Below are positions 1 through 8,103 of a DNA stretch of 64,000 bases, one piece after another. Under the pieces are notes generated by a model. The model saw nothing but the letters and a program-made list of their open reading frames with translations. It did not search any database and was not told where the DNA came from. This DNA comes from Streptomyces sp. ISL-96 (GTDB taxonomy: Bacteria; Actinomycetota; Actinomycetes; Streptomycetales; Streptomycetaceae): positions 1 through 64,000 of the forward strand of contig NZ_JAGGPA010000018.1 of NCBI RefSeq assembly GCF_018614035.1, given 5' to 3'. Position 1 is the stretch's first letter. The number at the start of each line of letters is the position of its first letter. The translations under genes were made by a program, and so were the position numbers.

Positions 1-389
1 CCGCACCCCCGCCCAGCCGCACCTCCACCCCCGCCCACCCGCACCCGGACCCGCACCCCCGGCCGCACTCCCCACGCCTCCATCGTGCCCGCCTCCGCCT
101 CGAGCACGTGCCGCGCCCGCAACCGTGGCAGGCCCAGTCGCCCGGGGGGCATCCTCCGTACAGCCATCACCCCCAACTCCCCGTCCAAATAGGCCACATC
201 AATCGCGAACCGCATCCCGAACGTATGCACGCTGCTCGCCGGGCTCAGCAGCATCGCGCCCGTGATCCCGTCCCGGCCCAGCAGCCCGCGCGTCCGTGCC
301 CGCGAGGACGCCGCGATCTCCAGCGGTACGGGCCGCTCCTCGCCGCCCTCCACCGTCAACGTCCCTGCCCCGTCTGCCCATTGCCCCAT
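1..389 (-). CDS. DUF192 family protein (C-terminus beyond window)
   Basis: An open frame starts at the ATG at 389 and runs leftwards without a stop to the window edge, so the C-terminus is missing. The protein begins MGQWADG and contains the DUF192 core: an R-x-R-G-L-L-G-R motif near residues 32-42, a V-H-T-F-G-M-R-F-A-I-D-V-A-Y-L-D stretch around residues 56-71 and an A-R-H-V-L-E-A-E-A-G segment before a glycine/arginine-rich end. DUF192 proteins are small beta-rich proteins of unknown biochemical role, often secreted; no signal peptide is visible here. It is divergent from the prepilin peptidase starting at 496. In many actinomycetes DUF192 sits beside type IV/Tad pilus genes, which fits this neighbour (inference). 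No function is assigned. Confidence 0.8.
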   Translation of the reverse strand, partial: MGQWADGAGTLTVEGGEERPVPLEIAASSRARTRGLLGRDGITGAMLLSPASSVHTFGMRFAIDVAYLDGELGVMAVRRMPPGRLGLPRLRARHVLEAEAGTMEAWGVRPGVRVRVRVGGGGGAAGRGC

Positions 390-495
390 GAGGCCGACCG
401 TAGCCCTCACCGCCACCCCTCTGGGCCTCGCCCCGCCCCCCTCTGGGTCCACGGACCCATGACCCGGCCCCCCGCCCCGCCTTAGGCTCCTTGCC

Positions 496-1314
496 GTGTA
501 CGCCACAGCCACCGCCACGCTGATCGCGGCCGCCGCCCTCTGGGGCGCCGCCGCCGGGTTGCTCGTGCCCCGCGCCGCCTATCGGCTCGCCGTCGAGCCG
601 GAGGAGGAGTGGCGGGCGGCCTGCCCCGCCGGGCACCCGGTCACGGGCCCCGCCCGCGGCTGGGTCGGCATCGCGCGTTGCGCCGAGTGTGCGGCGGTGG
701 TGAGTGCGGCCGCGTCGGGACGTACCCCGGTCGGCGCACCGCGCCGGCGTTCCGCCCCCGTGCTGTACGCACCCACCGTCCGCCACGCCGCCGTCACCGC
801 CCTCGCCTGCGCACTGCTCGCGGCCGCGAGCGGGGCCAGACCGGAGCTCGTCGTGTGGCTGCTGCTGGCGCCGTTCGCGGTGCTCCTCGCGGTTGTGGAC
901 CGGCGCGTGCACCGCCTCCCCGACGTACTGACCCTGCCCCTCGCAGCCGCGACCGCGGCCCTGCTCGGCCTGGCCTCGCTGCTGCCGGGCCACGGCGGGT
1001 CGTGGCCGACCGCGCTGCTCGGCGGCGTCGCGCTCGGCGGCGGTTACCTCCTCCTCTTCCTGATTAACCCGAACGGCATGGGCTTCGGCGACGTCAAACT
1101 CGCCGTCGCCCTCGGAACCGCGCTCGGTTGGTACGGATGGACGGTGTTCTTCGCCGGAGCATTCGCCGGGTTCCTGCTGGGTGCGGTGTACGGCCTCGGG
1201 CTGGTGGTCCTGCGGCGCGCCGGGCGCAGGACCGCGATCCCGTTCGGCCCCTTCATGATCACCGGGACGCTGGCGGGGTTGTTGCTGGGCGGACTCGCCT
1301 TTTCTGCCGTCTGA
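496..1314 (+). CDS. A24 family (type IV) prepilin peptidase
   Basis: Membrane aspartyl protease of the prepilin peptidase family, expected to cleave leader peptides of type IV/Tad pilins at the inner face of the membrane. The 272-aa protein has about seven hydrophobic segments. The two catalytic aspartates are visible: one in VVDRRVHRLPDVLT (around residue 135) and one in the hallmark GMGFGDVK motif (around residues 194-201). An N-terminal soluble stretch has CPAGH and CAEC pairs that may bind zinc, as in the N-methylation part of longer homologues; the protein is shorter than two-domain PilD. The start is a GTG 8 nt after a TAGGCT -10 box (483-488) with no Shine-Dalgarno, so it is probably leaderless. 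No pilin genes are in this window. Confidence 0.85.
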   Translation: MYATATATLIAAAALWGAAAGLLVPRAAYRLAVEPEEEWRAACPAGHPVTGPARGWVGIARCAECAAVVSAAASGRTPVGAPRRRSAPVLYAPTVRHAAVTALACALLAAASGARPELVVWLLLAPFAVLLAVVDRRVHRLPDVLTLPLAAATAALLGLASLLPGHGGSWPTALLGGVALGGGYLLLFLINPNGMGFGDVKLAVALGTALGWYGWTVFFAGAFAGFLLGAVYGLGLVVLRRAGRRTAIPFGPFMITGTLAGLLLGGLAFSAV

Positions 1315-1464
1315 GAGCGCGCGCCAACCACGCAATCGTGAGAACTTGCCATTAGAGGCATGTAACGCATGTAACACACGCAATGCACCCGCACGCACGG
1401 ACGGGCGGCACGGGAAGCCGCCTGCCCGCGATCCACAGCCGCAGCCGCAGCCAGGAGTGCCCGA

Positions 1465-2586
1465 ATGACGCAGCCGACCCGCCCCACCCCGGAACTGCTC
1501 GCCGAACTGCGCAAGCCACGCCCGTACCCGGCGGTGTCGGTCACACTGCCCACGCACCGGCACTGGCCGGAGAGCCAGCAGGACCACATCCGCCTGCGCA
1601 ACCTGCTCGCCGAGGCCGAAAAGCGCCTCGCCGACGACCCCGAGGTCACGAAGGCGCAGGCGGCCGAGGTGGCGCAGCAGCTGGCCACCGCCGCCGACCG
1701 GCTCGACCCGGAGTACTTCGGTGACGGCCTCGTCGTCTACGCCTCGCCCGAAGAGCACCGGAGCTTCCTCGTCGGCGGGTCCGTTCCCGAGCGCATCGTG
1801 ATCAATACGACGTACCTCACCCGCAACCTGGTCGCCCTGGAGGCGCGCGAGCGGCCGTACCTGGTCCTCGTACTCAGTACGGGCGAAGTGCGGCTGTGGC
1901 GAGGGCAGGGCGACCAGGTGGCCGAGGACCACGAGTCCGGCTTCCCGGTCATCTCGTCGGGCGCGGAGCGCGACAAGGCGCCCAGCCGTGACGGGGGGCA
2001 ATGGACCACCCAGGACTTCCGGAACATGCTCATGGAAGCCGACCGGAAGCTCACAGCGGTCCTCCAGGCGAGCCCGCTGCCGGTCATTCTGGTCGGGTTG
2101 AGCAAGCACATCTCGATCTACCGCGAGCTCACCCGACACGGGCAGGCGATCGCCACCGAGCTCGAAGTGGGCGGGCTGGGGAACGCGACGCCGGCGGAGA
2201 TGTCCGCCCAGCTCGCTCCGGCCCGCCGCGCCCTTGCCGAGGCCGACACGGCGCGCGCGCAGCGCGAACTCGACGAGGCGCGCAGCGGAAAGCGGTGCTC
2301 GGCGGGCGTGCAGGACGTTTGGCAGGCGGCGGGTGAGGGGCGGGTCGCGCTGCTCGTCGTCGAGGAGGGCCTGCGGGTGACGGCCCGGCCGGACACGGTC
2401 GAGGGTGCGGAACGCGCGACGCTCACTCTGCTGGAGCCGGAGGAGGCGGGCGTGGTCGCGGGTGCGGAGGAGGACATCATCGACTCGCTGGTGGAGACGG
2501 TGCTGTCGGCGGACGGCGAGGTCATCTTCGTCCCCGACGAGTCCCTGGCAGACGCCGGCGGAGTCGCGGCCGCCCTCCGCTACTGA
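1465..2586 (+). CDS. baeRF3-type protein (bacterial archaeo-eukaryotic release factor-like, family 3)
   Basis: 373-aa cytosolic protein resembling the bacterial archaeo-eukaryotic release factor (baeRF) families: N-terminal alpha/beta domain (YPAVSVTLPTHR), a helical region with ARERPYLVLVLSTGEVRLWRG, the conserved middle domain LPVILVGLSKHISIYREL, and an L7Ae-like C-terminal domain with GRVALLVVEEGL and EVIFVPDESL. Relatives of this superfamily include the ribosome hibernation factor Balon, so a ribosome-associated stress role is plausible, but that is inference from family membership. The ATG start is 8 nt after CAGGAG. The last codons form part of a 15-nt tandem repeat (2576-2620) that repeats the stop codon in frame. 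No operon partner is evident. Confidence 0.7.
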   Translation: MTQPTRPTPELLAELRKPRPYPAVSVTLPTHRHWPESQQDHIRLRNLLAEAEKRLADDPEVTKAQAAEVAQQLATAADRLDPEYFGDGLVVYASPEEHRSFLVGGSVPERIVINTTYLTRNLVALEARERPYLVLVLSTGEVRLWRGQGDQVAEDHESGFPVISSGAERDKAPSRDGGQWTTQDFRNMLMEADRKLTAVLQASPLPVILVGLSKHISIYRELTRHGQAIATELEVGGLGNATPAEMSAQLAPARRALAEADTARAQRELDEARSGKRCSAGVQDVWQAAGEGRVALLVVEEGLRVTARPDTVEGAERATLTLLEPEEAGVVAGAEEDIIDSLVETVLSADGEVIFVPDESLADAGGVAAALRY

Positions 2587-2620
2587 TCCCTCCGCTACTG
2601 ATCCCTCCGCCACTGACCCC
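2576..2620 (+). repeat. 15-nt tandem repeat spanning the baeRF3 stop codon
   Basis: Three consecutive copies of TCCGCTACTGATCCC (third copy with two changes) occupy 2576-2590, 2591-2605 and 2606-2620. The TGA stop of the upstream gene lies in the first copy and, because the unit is a multiple of three, it is repeated in the same frame in copies two and three. Confidence 0.9.
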
Positions 2621-2703
2621 TCCGGCCGAGTCGCGAATGCCGGTGCCGGGGAGGGGCGGGTCAGGGGTAGTTCCTCCCGCGCCCCGGCCTAGGATCCCGG
2701 CGT

Positions 2704-3536
2704 ATGCGGTCAAATGGTGACCGTGGTGGGGTGATGGTTGGCGCAGCCGGTGCGGCGGTGCGCTCGGTCTCCCGGACCGCTTCCGCCCGGAAGCGGTGGG
2801 CGACGTACCGTCTCCCCCTCTGGTGGGGCTGGGCCGCAGGGCTCTTCGTGCTCTACGCCGTCGTCTCCGGGCGGCGCCACGCCCTCCTCAGGACCACCGG
2901 CTACGACCTCGGCATCTTCGAACAGCCGTACGCGCCTACTCCCGATTCCGCGCCCCGTCGTCCCCCTTCGGCTGGCGCATGCTGTGGCAGCACGACAACC
3001 ACTGGGGTACGGCGTTCCACTACAGCGCCGTCCTCATGCCCGTCGTCTTCGCGGCCCTGATCGACGCCCTCACGCCGTACGCCCGCACCAGCGACGTCCC
3101 GCCCGCCGCCCCCTGGGGGCCTCGCTGGCCGCCACCGTCACGGTCGCGCTCGTGCTGCTGCCCTCGTTCCCGTTCGCACTCGTCGCCCAGCGGGCTACCT
3201 GGCGCACCACCGCCCACGTCGAGGCCGCCCGCGACCTGCTGCGCCGCATCCCCGACGGCGCGACCGTCGCCGCCTCCAACCGCCTCGCGCTCCAGCTCAC
3301 TTCGCGCTGCACCGTGGTGCTGTTCCCCGGCTATCCGATGCCCGGGAAGCTGTACGACGCCTCCGGGCAGCCCTCGCGGCCTGTCCTGGCCGCTGCCGCA
3401 GGGCCACTGGCCGTACCCGCTCGGCCGCCAGCTCGCCGAACTGGCCGCCGCCCAGCGGAAGTACGGCTACGAGCTCGCCGCCGCGCGCGACGGAGTGACG
3501 CTGCTGCGCCAACGCCAGCTCACGTACAGTCGGTGA
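2704..3536 (+). pseudogene. decayed DUF2079 membrane protein gene
   Basis: Recognisable pieces of one DUF2079-type polytopic membrane protein are spread over several frames. The start (2704 to about 2935) reads RWATYRLPLWWGWAAGLF and ends at TTGYDLGIFEQ; the next frame continues AVRAYSRFRAPSSPFG and HDNHWGTAFHYSAVLMP to about 3120; a third frame reads SFPFALVAQRATWR to LTSRCTVVLFPGYPMP; the second frame resumes at GHWPYPLGRQLAEL and ends with a TGA at 3536. At least three frameshifts plus missing internal segments (all pieces total under 280 codons, while intact members are roughly 450-550 aa) make it non-functional. A TAGGAT -10 box at 2690-2695 lies 8 nt before the ATG, so the promoter seems to have outlived the gene. 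Confidence 0.85.
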
Positions 3537-3607
3537 CAACTGGACAGCGGTCGCAGCGGTCGCAGCGTCGCAGCTGTGCAGCTGTTGCAGAGCAGAGGAG
3601 TTGGCAG

Positions 3608-3961
3608 TTGAACAAGGACACCGGGCCCTACGTCTGCGGCCTCGACGCCGCCATGGACGTGGTCGGCGGCAAGTGGAAGGCCCTGATCCTCTGGGCCCTG
3701 CACCACGACGGCACCCTCCGCTTCGGGCAGCTCAAGCGCGAGGTGCCCGGTGTCAGCGAGAAGATGCTGATCCAGCAGCTGCGCGAGCTAGAGGCGGACG
3801 GCATCGTCCATCGCGAGGTGTACCGGGAGGTCCCGCCGCGCGTCGAGTACTCACTCACCGAGATGGGGGAGGCCCTCAACACGGCCCTCGGCCCGCTCGG
3901 CGACTGGGCCAGCCGGCACATGGAGCAGATCCTCGCCGCCAAGCAGCGCGCAGTGGCATAG
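3608..3961 (+). CDS. HxlR-family winged-helix transcriptional regulator
   Basis: 117-aa MarR/HxlR-type DNA-binding protein. The start is a TTG 7 nt after GAGGAG (3595-3600); a longer in-frame reading upstream only joins pseudogene sequence and is rejected. The HxlR signature is clear: CGLDAAMDVVGGKWKALIL, then RFGQLKREVPGVSEKMLIQQLRELEADGIV (recognition helix region) and the wing VEYSLTEMG. One cysteine (about residue 10) sits where redox-sensing HxlR proteins such as HypR carry theirs, so thiol sensing is possible but unproven. HxlR proteins often regulate a divergent oxidoreductase; here the nearest is the aldo/keto reductase at 4274-5311, which is convergent. The stop codon lies inside a 13-nt tandem repeat. 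Confidence 0.85.
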   Translation: MNKDTGPYVCGLDAAMDVVGGKWKALILWALHHDGTLRFGQLKREVPGVSEKMLIQQLRELEADGIVHREVYREVPPRVEYSLTEMGEALNTALGPLGDWASRHMEQILAAKQRAVA

Positions 3962-4004
3962 GCGACTGGCGTAGGCGACTGGCGTAAGCGTTCGGCGTAA
4001 GCGG
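3959..4004 (+). repeat. 13-nt tandem repeat spanning the HxlR stop codon
   Basis: TAGGCGACTGGCG is repeated exactly at 3959-3971 and 3972-3984, followed by the degenerate copy TAAGCGTTCGGCG (3985-3997) and a partial TAAGCGG. The first TAG is the stop codon of the HxlR gene, and every copy begins with TAG or TAA. Confidence 0.9.
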
Positions 4005-4197
4005 AGCGTCAAGTCGGCTCCCCTCACCCCATTAGCTCGTGGGGGGTACGGCCGCCGCTCCGCAGAAGCGTATTTTCCCTAGTGCCGACTGGCCTCACGG
4101 CCCCCGCAGCGCCCCGCCCGAAAAAATCCCCCGCGACTTTCGGCACGGCGTGGGCGCGAGCACCCTTTACGAAGGGTTATGGTGGAAACCCCCCCCT

Positions 4198-4238
4198 CGG
4201 GCCGGTCCGTATCCCCCCCACGGACCGGCCCGTTTTTT
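4198..4238 (+). terminator. strong intrinsic terminator (possible sRNA 3' end)
   Basis: A 13-bp perfect stem, CGGGCCGGTCCGT (4198-4210) pairing with ACGGACCGGCCCG (4220-4232) around a C-rich loop, is followed at once by six T residues on the plus strand (4233-4238). A small hairpin ACCCTT-TACG-AAGGGT lies about 25 nt upstream. The reverse strand has no T run, so it reads plus-strand transcripts. The nearest plus-strand gene ended 237 bp earlier; the terminator may close either that transcript or a separate small RNA in the 312-bp gap 3962-4273, which otherwise holds no recognisable gene. Confidence 0.75.
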
Positions 4239-4273
4239 GTGCCTGGGGGCACAGACCTCACAGTTCCGCGCCG

Positions 4274-5311
4274 TCAGCCCCGCCCGGCCCAGATGTTCGT
4301 GCCCGCGGTGTCGACCGCGAAGGTGTCGATCTCCTTCAGTTCCTCGTCGGTCAGCTCGGGCCCGCCCAGCGCCGCGACGTTCTCCTCCAGCTGCGCCACG
4401 CTCGACGCGCCGATCAGCGCCGACGTCATGCGCGGATCGCGCAGCACCCAGGACAGGGCGAGCTGGGCCAACGACTGGCCCCTTCGCCGCGCGATGTCGT
4501 TCAGGCCGTTGAGGCGGCGTACGACCTCGTCCGACAGCAGGCCGGGGTCGAGCGACTTGCCCTGCGTGGCGCGCGAGCCCTCCGGGATCCCCTTCAGGTA
4601 CTTCCCGGTGAGCAGGCCCTGCGCCAGCGGCACGAAGGCGATGCAGCCCATGCCGGCCTCCTCCAGCGTGTCCAGCAGGCCGTCGTCCTCCGTCCAGCGG
4701 TTGATCATGGAGTAGGAGGGCTGGTGGATCAGAGCCGGTACGCCCATGTCCCGCAGCAGCCCGGCCGCCTCCGCGGTCTGCTCCGCGTTGTACGACGACA
4801 CACCCGCGTACAGCGCCTTGCCCTGGCGCACCGCCGTCGCCAGCGCGCCCATCGTCTCCTCCAGCGGGGTCTCCGGGTCGAAGCGGTGCGAGTAGAAGAT
4901 GTCGACGTAATCGAGGCCCATCCGGGTCAGCGAGGCGTCGAGCGACGACAGCAGGTACTTGCGCGAGCCCCACTCTCCGTACGGTCCCGGGTGCATCAGG
5001 TAGCCGGCCTTGGTGGAGATGATCAGCTCGTCCCGGTACGGGGCGAAGTCCTGCGCGAAGAGCTTCCCGAAGTTCAGCTCGGCGGAGCCGGCCGGCGGTC
5101 CGTAGTTGTTCGCCAGGTCGAAGTGGGTCACACCGAGGTCGAACGCGCGGCGCAGGATCGAGCGCTGCGTGTCGAGCGCGCGGTCGTCGCCGAAGTTGTG
5201 CCAGAGGCCGAGCGAGACGGCGGGCAGCTTGAGCCCGCTGCGGCCGGTGCGCCGGTACTCCATGGAGTCGTAGCGGTCACCGGCGGCGAGGTACGAAGGG
5301 GAATCAGTCAC
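4274..5311 (-). CDS. mgrA: L-glyceraldehyde 3-phosphate reductase-like aldo/keto reductase (YghZ family)
   Basis: NADPH-dependent aldo/keto reductase of the YghZ/Gpr (AKR14) family, which reduces L-glyceraldehyde 3-phosphate and methylglyoxal-type aldehydes in the cytosol. The 345-aa protein follows the E. coli YghZ pattern closely: PAVSLGLWHNFGDD, FDLANNYGPPAGSAE (catalytic Asp and Tyr), IISTKAGY (Lys), VDIFYSHRFDPETPLEETM (His), and GCIAFVPLAQGLLTGKYL. The GTG start at 5311 has a perfect AAGGAGG 5 nt upstream; the open frame continues further but without similarity. The gene is divergent from the prenyltransferase at 5480, with a short promoter gap. It ends facing the terminator at 4198-4238. 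The symbol follows the family and is not strain-specific. Confidence 0.9.
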   Translation of the reverse strand: MTDSPSYLAAGDRYDSMEYRRTGRSGLKLPAVSLGLWHNFGDDRALDTQRSILRRAFDLGVTHFDLANNYGPPAGSAELNFGKLFAQDFAPYRDELIISTKAGYLMHPGPYGEWGSRKYLLSSLDASLTRMGLDYVDIFYSHRFDPETPLEETMGALATAVRQGKALYAGVSSYNAEQTAEAAGLLRDMGVPALIHQPSYSMINRWTEDDGLLDTLEEAGMGCIAFVPLAQGLLTGKYLKGIPEGSRATQGKSLDPGLLSDEVVRRLNGLNDIARRRGQSLAQLALSWVLRDPRMTSALIGASSVAQLEENVAALGGPELTDEELKEIDTFAVDTAGTNIWAGRG

Positions 5312-5479
5312 ATTCCCCTCCTTATCACGGACTTGTGACAGGCCGGGTTGGGCCGCTGATACGCCTGCGCAGTAGTGTGGCCGCTTCGGGACCGCACGTG
5401 TCCGGCCGGGTAGCGCCGCGCGTGCCGGATGGTCCCGGGGGACGTACCGAACCCGCACGACGCCATGAGGTGAGACCCA

Positions 5480-6241
5480 GTGAACCTGCGCGACCTGGTG
5501 TACAGGCTCTACGCACGCCGGGTGGAAGGCCGCCTCGATCACGACCAGGTGCCCAAGCACATCGGCGTGATCCTCGACGGCAACCGGCGCTGGGCCAAGG
5601 CCTCCGGCGGCACCACCGAGCAGGGGCACAAGGCGGGCGCCAGCAAGATCCAGGAGCTGCTCGGCTGGTGCGCCGAGACGGACGTCGAAGTCGTCACGCT
5701 CTGGATGCTCTCCACCGAGAACCTGGACCGTCCCGAGGCCGAGCTGACGCCGCTGCTCGGCATCATCGAGGGCGCGGTCCGCGACCTCGCCGCCGACGGC
5801 CGCTGGCGCGTGCACCACGTCGGGACGCTGGACGTGCTGCCGGCCCGTACCCAGTCCGTACTCAAGGAGGCCGAGCAGGCCACGATCGGCAACGACGGGA
5901 TACTCGTCAACGTTGCCGTGGGCTACGGCGGCCGCCAGGAGATCGCGGACGCGGTCCGCTCGCTCCTGCTGGAGCACGCCCAGAAGGGCACCTCGCTGGA
6001 GAAGGTCGCCGAGATCGTCGACGTCGAGCACATCTCGGAGCACCTTTACACGCGCGGCCAGCCGGACCCCGACCTGGTGATCCGTACGAGCGGTGAGCAG
6101 CGGCTCTCGGGCTTCATGCTCTGGCAGAGCGCCCACTCGGAGTACTACTTCTGCGAAGTCTTCTGGCCCGCCTTCCGCAAAGTCGACTTCCTGCGCGCCC
6201 TGCGTGACTACGCGGCCCGCCACCGGCGTTACGGGTCCTGA
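5480..6241 (+). CDS. isoprenyl transferase (cis-prenyltransferase, UppS family)
   Basis: Cis-prenyltransferase that extends allylic diphosphates with isopentenyl diphosphate to make Z-polyprenyl carriers such as undecaprenyl diphosphate for cell-wall synthesis. The 253-aa length is normal. Family motifs are all present: HIGVILDGNRRWAK with catalytic Asp33, TLWMLSTENLDRP, and DLVIRTSGEQRLSGFMLWQSAHSEYYF near the C-terminus. The start is the GTG at 5480, shortly after a GAGGTGAG stretch. Streptomyces usually carry more than one homologue; this could be the essential UppS or a paralogue making another chain length, so no symbol is given. ispH, an isoprenoid precursor gene, lies far downstream and is not linked as an operon. 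Confidence 0.9.
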   Translation: MNLRDLVYRLYARRVEGRLDHDQVPKHIGVILDGNRRWAKASGGTTEQGHKAGASKIQELLGWCAETDVEVVTLWMLSTENLDRPEAELTPLLGIIEGAVRDLAADGRWRVHHVGTLDVLPARTQSVLKEAEQATIGNDGILVNVAVGYGGRQEIADAVRSLLLEHAQKGTSLEKVAEIVDVEHISEHLYTRGQPDPDLVIRTSGEQRLSGFMLWQSAHSEYYFCEVFWPAFRKVDFLRALRDYAARHRRYGS

Positions 6242-6569
6242 CTTTCCCCCGTCACGAGTCCTGACTCAACTCCCGCCGGGCCGACGGAAAGGTCGCGGCT
6301 CACGCCGTGTCATATGCCATGGCATGGCGGCGGTCGTTCGAGGGAATACCCCTTCCAGGTCGACGTCCGGTCCACGGACGTCGTATCTCAGTGAGCGGCA
6401 AGTCCGCTCGCCCGGGAGGCCCTTTGTACCAGGACGACCACGCGCTGAGTGTGGACGAAGCGGAGGGCCGGAGCTCGGCCCGCGCATCGTGGCCTGAGCC
6501 CGGTCCCACCGCTCGCGACGCCGTCGCACCCCAACCCCAGGCTCGTCTTCAGAGGGGGTACGTCCTTCC
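6242..6569. other. intergenic region between cis-prenyltransferase and phoH, with inverted repeats
   Basis: 328 bp without a gene I can support. It contains an ATGCCATGGCAT palindrome (within 6314-6327) and a perfect inverted repeat, CGACGTCCG-GTCCA-CGGACGTCG, at 6361-6383. An 89-codon frame (6307-6576) runs across it into phoH but shows no family similarity and overlaps the phoH start, so I did not call it. Confidence 0.6.
6361..6383. promoter_or_regulatory. perfect 9-bp inverted repeat (candidate operator)
   Basis: CGACGTCCG (6361-6369) and its exact reverse complement (6375-6383) are separated by 5 nt, about 190 bp upstream of the phoH start. It could be a regulator binding site or an RNA hairpin in the phoH leader; no T run follows. 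Confidence 0.5.
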
Positions 6570-7892
6570 GTGGTGACCAGCACAAAGCGCCGCATGCCCG
6601 ACAGGCGCACTTACGTTCTCGACACCAGCGTCCTGCTGGCCGACCCCAACGCCATGTCCCGCTTCGACGAGCACGAAGTCGTGCTGCCGATCGTCGTGGT
6701 GACGGAGCTGGAGGCCAAGAGGCACCATCCGGAACTCGGCTACTTCGCCCGGCAGGCCCTGCGGCTGCTCGACGACTGCCGCGTCCGGTACGGACGCCTC
6801 GACGCCCCCATCCCGATGGGCGACCTGGGCGGAACGCTCCGTGTCGAGCTCAACCACTCCGATCCCGGCGTGCTTCCGGCCGGCTATCGATTGGGGGACA
6901 ACGACTCACGGATCCTGGCGGTTGCGCGCAACCTCCAGGCCGAGGGGTTCGACGTAACAGTCGTGTCGAAAGACCTGCCGCTGAGGATCAAGGCGTCCTC
7001 GGTCGGCCTGCTCGCCGAGGAGTACCGCGCCGAGCTCGCCATCACCGACTCCGGCTGGACCGGGATGGCGGACCTGCCGCTGACCGCCGATCAGGTGGAT
7101 CTGCTCTTCACCGAGGAGACGGTGTACGAACCGGCCGCAGCGGACCTACCCGTACATACCGGCCTGGTCATCCAGTCCGAGCGCGGCAAAGCGCTCGGCC
7201 GGGTCACCGCCGACGGCATGGTCCGGCTCGTACGCGGCGACCGGGAGGCCTTCGGCATCCACGGGCGCAGCGCCGAGCAGCGGATAGCGCTGGACCTGCT
7301 GCTCGACCCGGACGTCGGGATCGTCTCGATGGGCGGCCGGGCGGGTACGGGCAAGTCGGCGCTGGCGCTGTGCGCGGGGCTTGAGGCCGTGCTGGAGCGC
7401 CGGCAGCACAAGAAGGTGATGGTCTTCCGGCCGCTGTACGCGGTGGGCGGCCAGGAGCTCGGCTATCTGCCGGGCTCCGAGTCCGAGAAGATGAGCCCCT
7501 GGGCGCAGGCGGTCTTCGACACGCTGTCGGCCGTGGCGGGCCGCGAGGTGATCGAGGAGGTGCTGGGGCGCGGCATGCTCGAAGTGCTGCCGCTCACGCA
7601 CATCCGGGGCCGTTCGCTGCACGACGCGTTCGTGATCGTGGACGAGGCCCAGTCGCTGGAACGGAACGTCCTGTTGACCGTTCTGTCCCGGATCGGGGCG
7701 AATTCGCGGGTGGTTCTGACCCACGATGTCGCCCAGCGCGACAACCTGCGGGTCGGCCGGTACGACGGAGTGGTCGCCGTCGTCGAGAAGTTGAAGGGCC
7801 ATCCGCTCTTCGCGCACGTCACCCTCACCCGCTCGGAGCGCTCGCAGATCGCCGCGCTGGTGACCGAAATGCTGGAGGACGTGCACCTCTGA
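6570..7892 (+). CDS. PhoH-family ATPase with N-terminal PIN domain
   Basis: 440-aa fusion of a PIN-type RNase domain (residues about 10-150; acidic residues in [20 protein letters not shown] and NDSRILAVA) and a PhoH-type P-loop ATPase/helicase domain (about 230-440). Walker A is [13 protein letters not shown], Walker [12 protein letters not shown], and a sensor-like [11 protein letters not shown] and arginine-rich [11 protein letters not shown] follow. Mycobacterial PhoH2 has the same architecture and acts as an RNA helicase/RNase; a similar role is inferred. The start is a GTG directly followed by a second GTG, with a purine-rich AGAGGGGG 11 nt upstream. No antitoxin-like small gene precedes it, unlike mycobacterial phoAT. 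Its stop codon lies in a 9-nt tandem repeat. Confidence 0.85.
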   Translation: MVTSTKRRMPDRRTYVLDTSVLLADPNAMSRFDEHEVVLPIVVVTELEAKRHHPELGYFARQALRLLDDCRVRYGRLDAPIPMGDLGGTLRVELNHSDPGVLPAGYRLGDNDSRILAVARNLQAEGFDVTVVSKDLPLRIKASSVGLLAEEYRAELAITDSGWTGMADLPLTADQVDLLFTEETVYEPAAADLPVHTGLVIQSERGKALGRVTADGMVRLVRGDREAFGIHGRSAEQRIALDLLLDPDVGIVSMGGRAGTGKSALALCAGLEAVLERRQHKKVMVFRPLYAVGGQELGYLPGSESEKMSPWAQAVFDTLSAVAGREVIEEVLGRGMLEVLPLTHIRGRSLHDAFVIVDEAQSLERNVLLTVLSRIGANSRVVLTHDVAQRDNLRVGRYDGVVAVVEKLKGHPLFAHVTLTRSERSQIAALVTEMLEDVHL

Positions 7893-7920
7893 GTCCTCTG
7901 AGTGCTCTGAGTCCTCTGAT
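7886..7920 (+). repeat. 9-nt tandem repeat spanning the phoH stop codon
   Basis: Four copies of CCTCTGAGT (third begins G, fourth ends TGATC) run from 7886 to 7920. The gene's TGA is in the first copy and recurs in frame in each of the next three. Confidence 0.9.
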
Positions 7921-8103
7921 CCCATAAGAGGCGAAAGGCAGTTGGCGCCGCCCGGCCGAGCGCAGAATCCTAGCCGGGCGGCGTCCTGCTGCGCTCAAGT
8001 TTCCGTAAAACTCCTGGTGTAAACGGCGTGTGAGCTTTCCCACGCAACGGAGAATTGCTTCCGGGCGTCCGCTTCCGGCAGAGTCTTGCTTCCGTCAGGC
8101 CCC

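Noticed and set aside
199..2613. 804-codon minus-strand frame across prepilin peptidase and baeRF3
   Set aside because: Antisense to two well-supported genes; long open frames on the complement of GC-rich genes are expected. Composition is Arg/Gly/Ala without family similarity.
2738..3961. 407-codon frame joining pseudogene sequence to the HxlR gene
   Set aside because: The HxlR domain needs only the last 117 codons from a TTG with a ribosome-binding site; the earlier part is DUF2079 pseudogene sequence in the same frame by chance.
6307..6576. 89-aa ORF between the cis-prenyltransferase and phoH
   Set aside because: Overlaps the phoH start, has no family match and contains the 6361-6383 inverted repeat; kept as intergenic.
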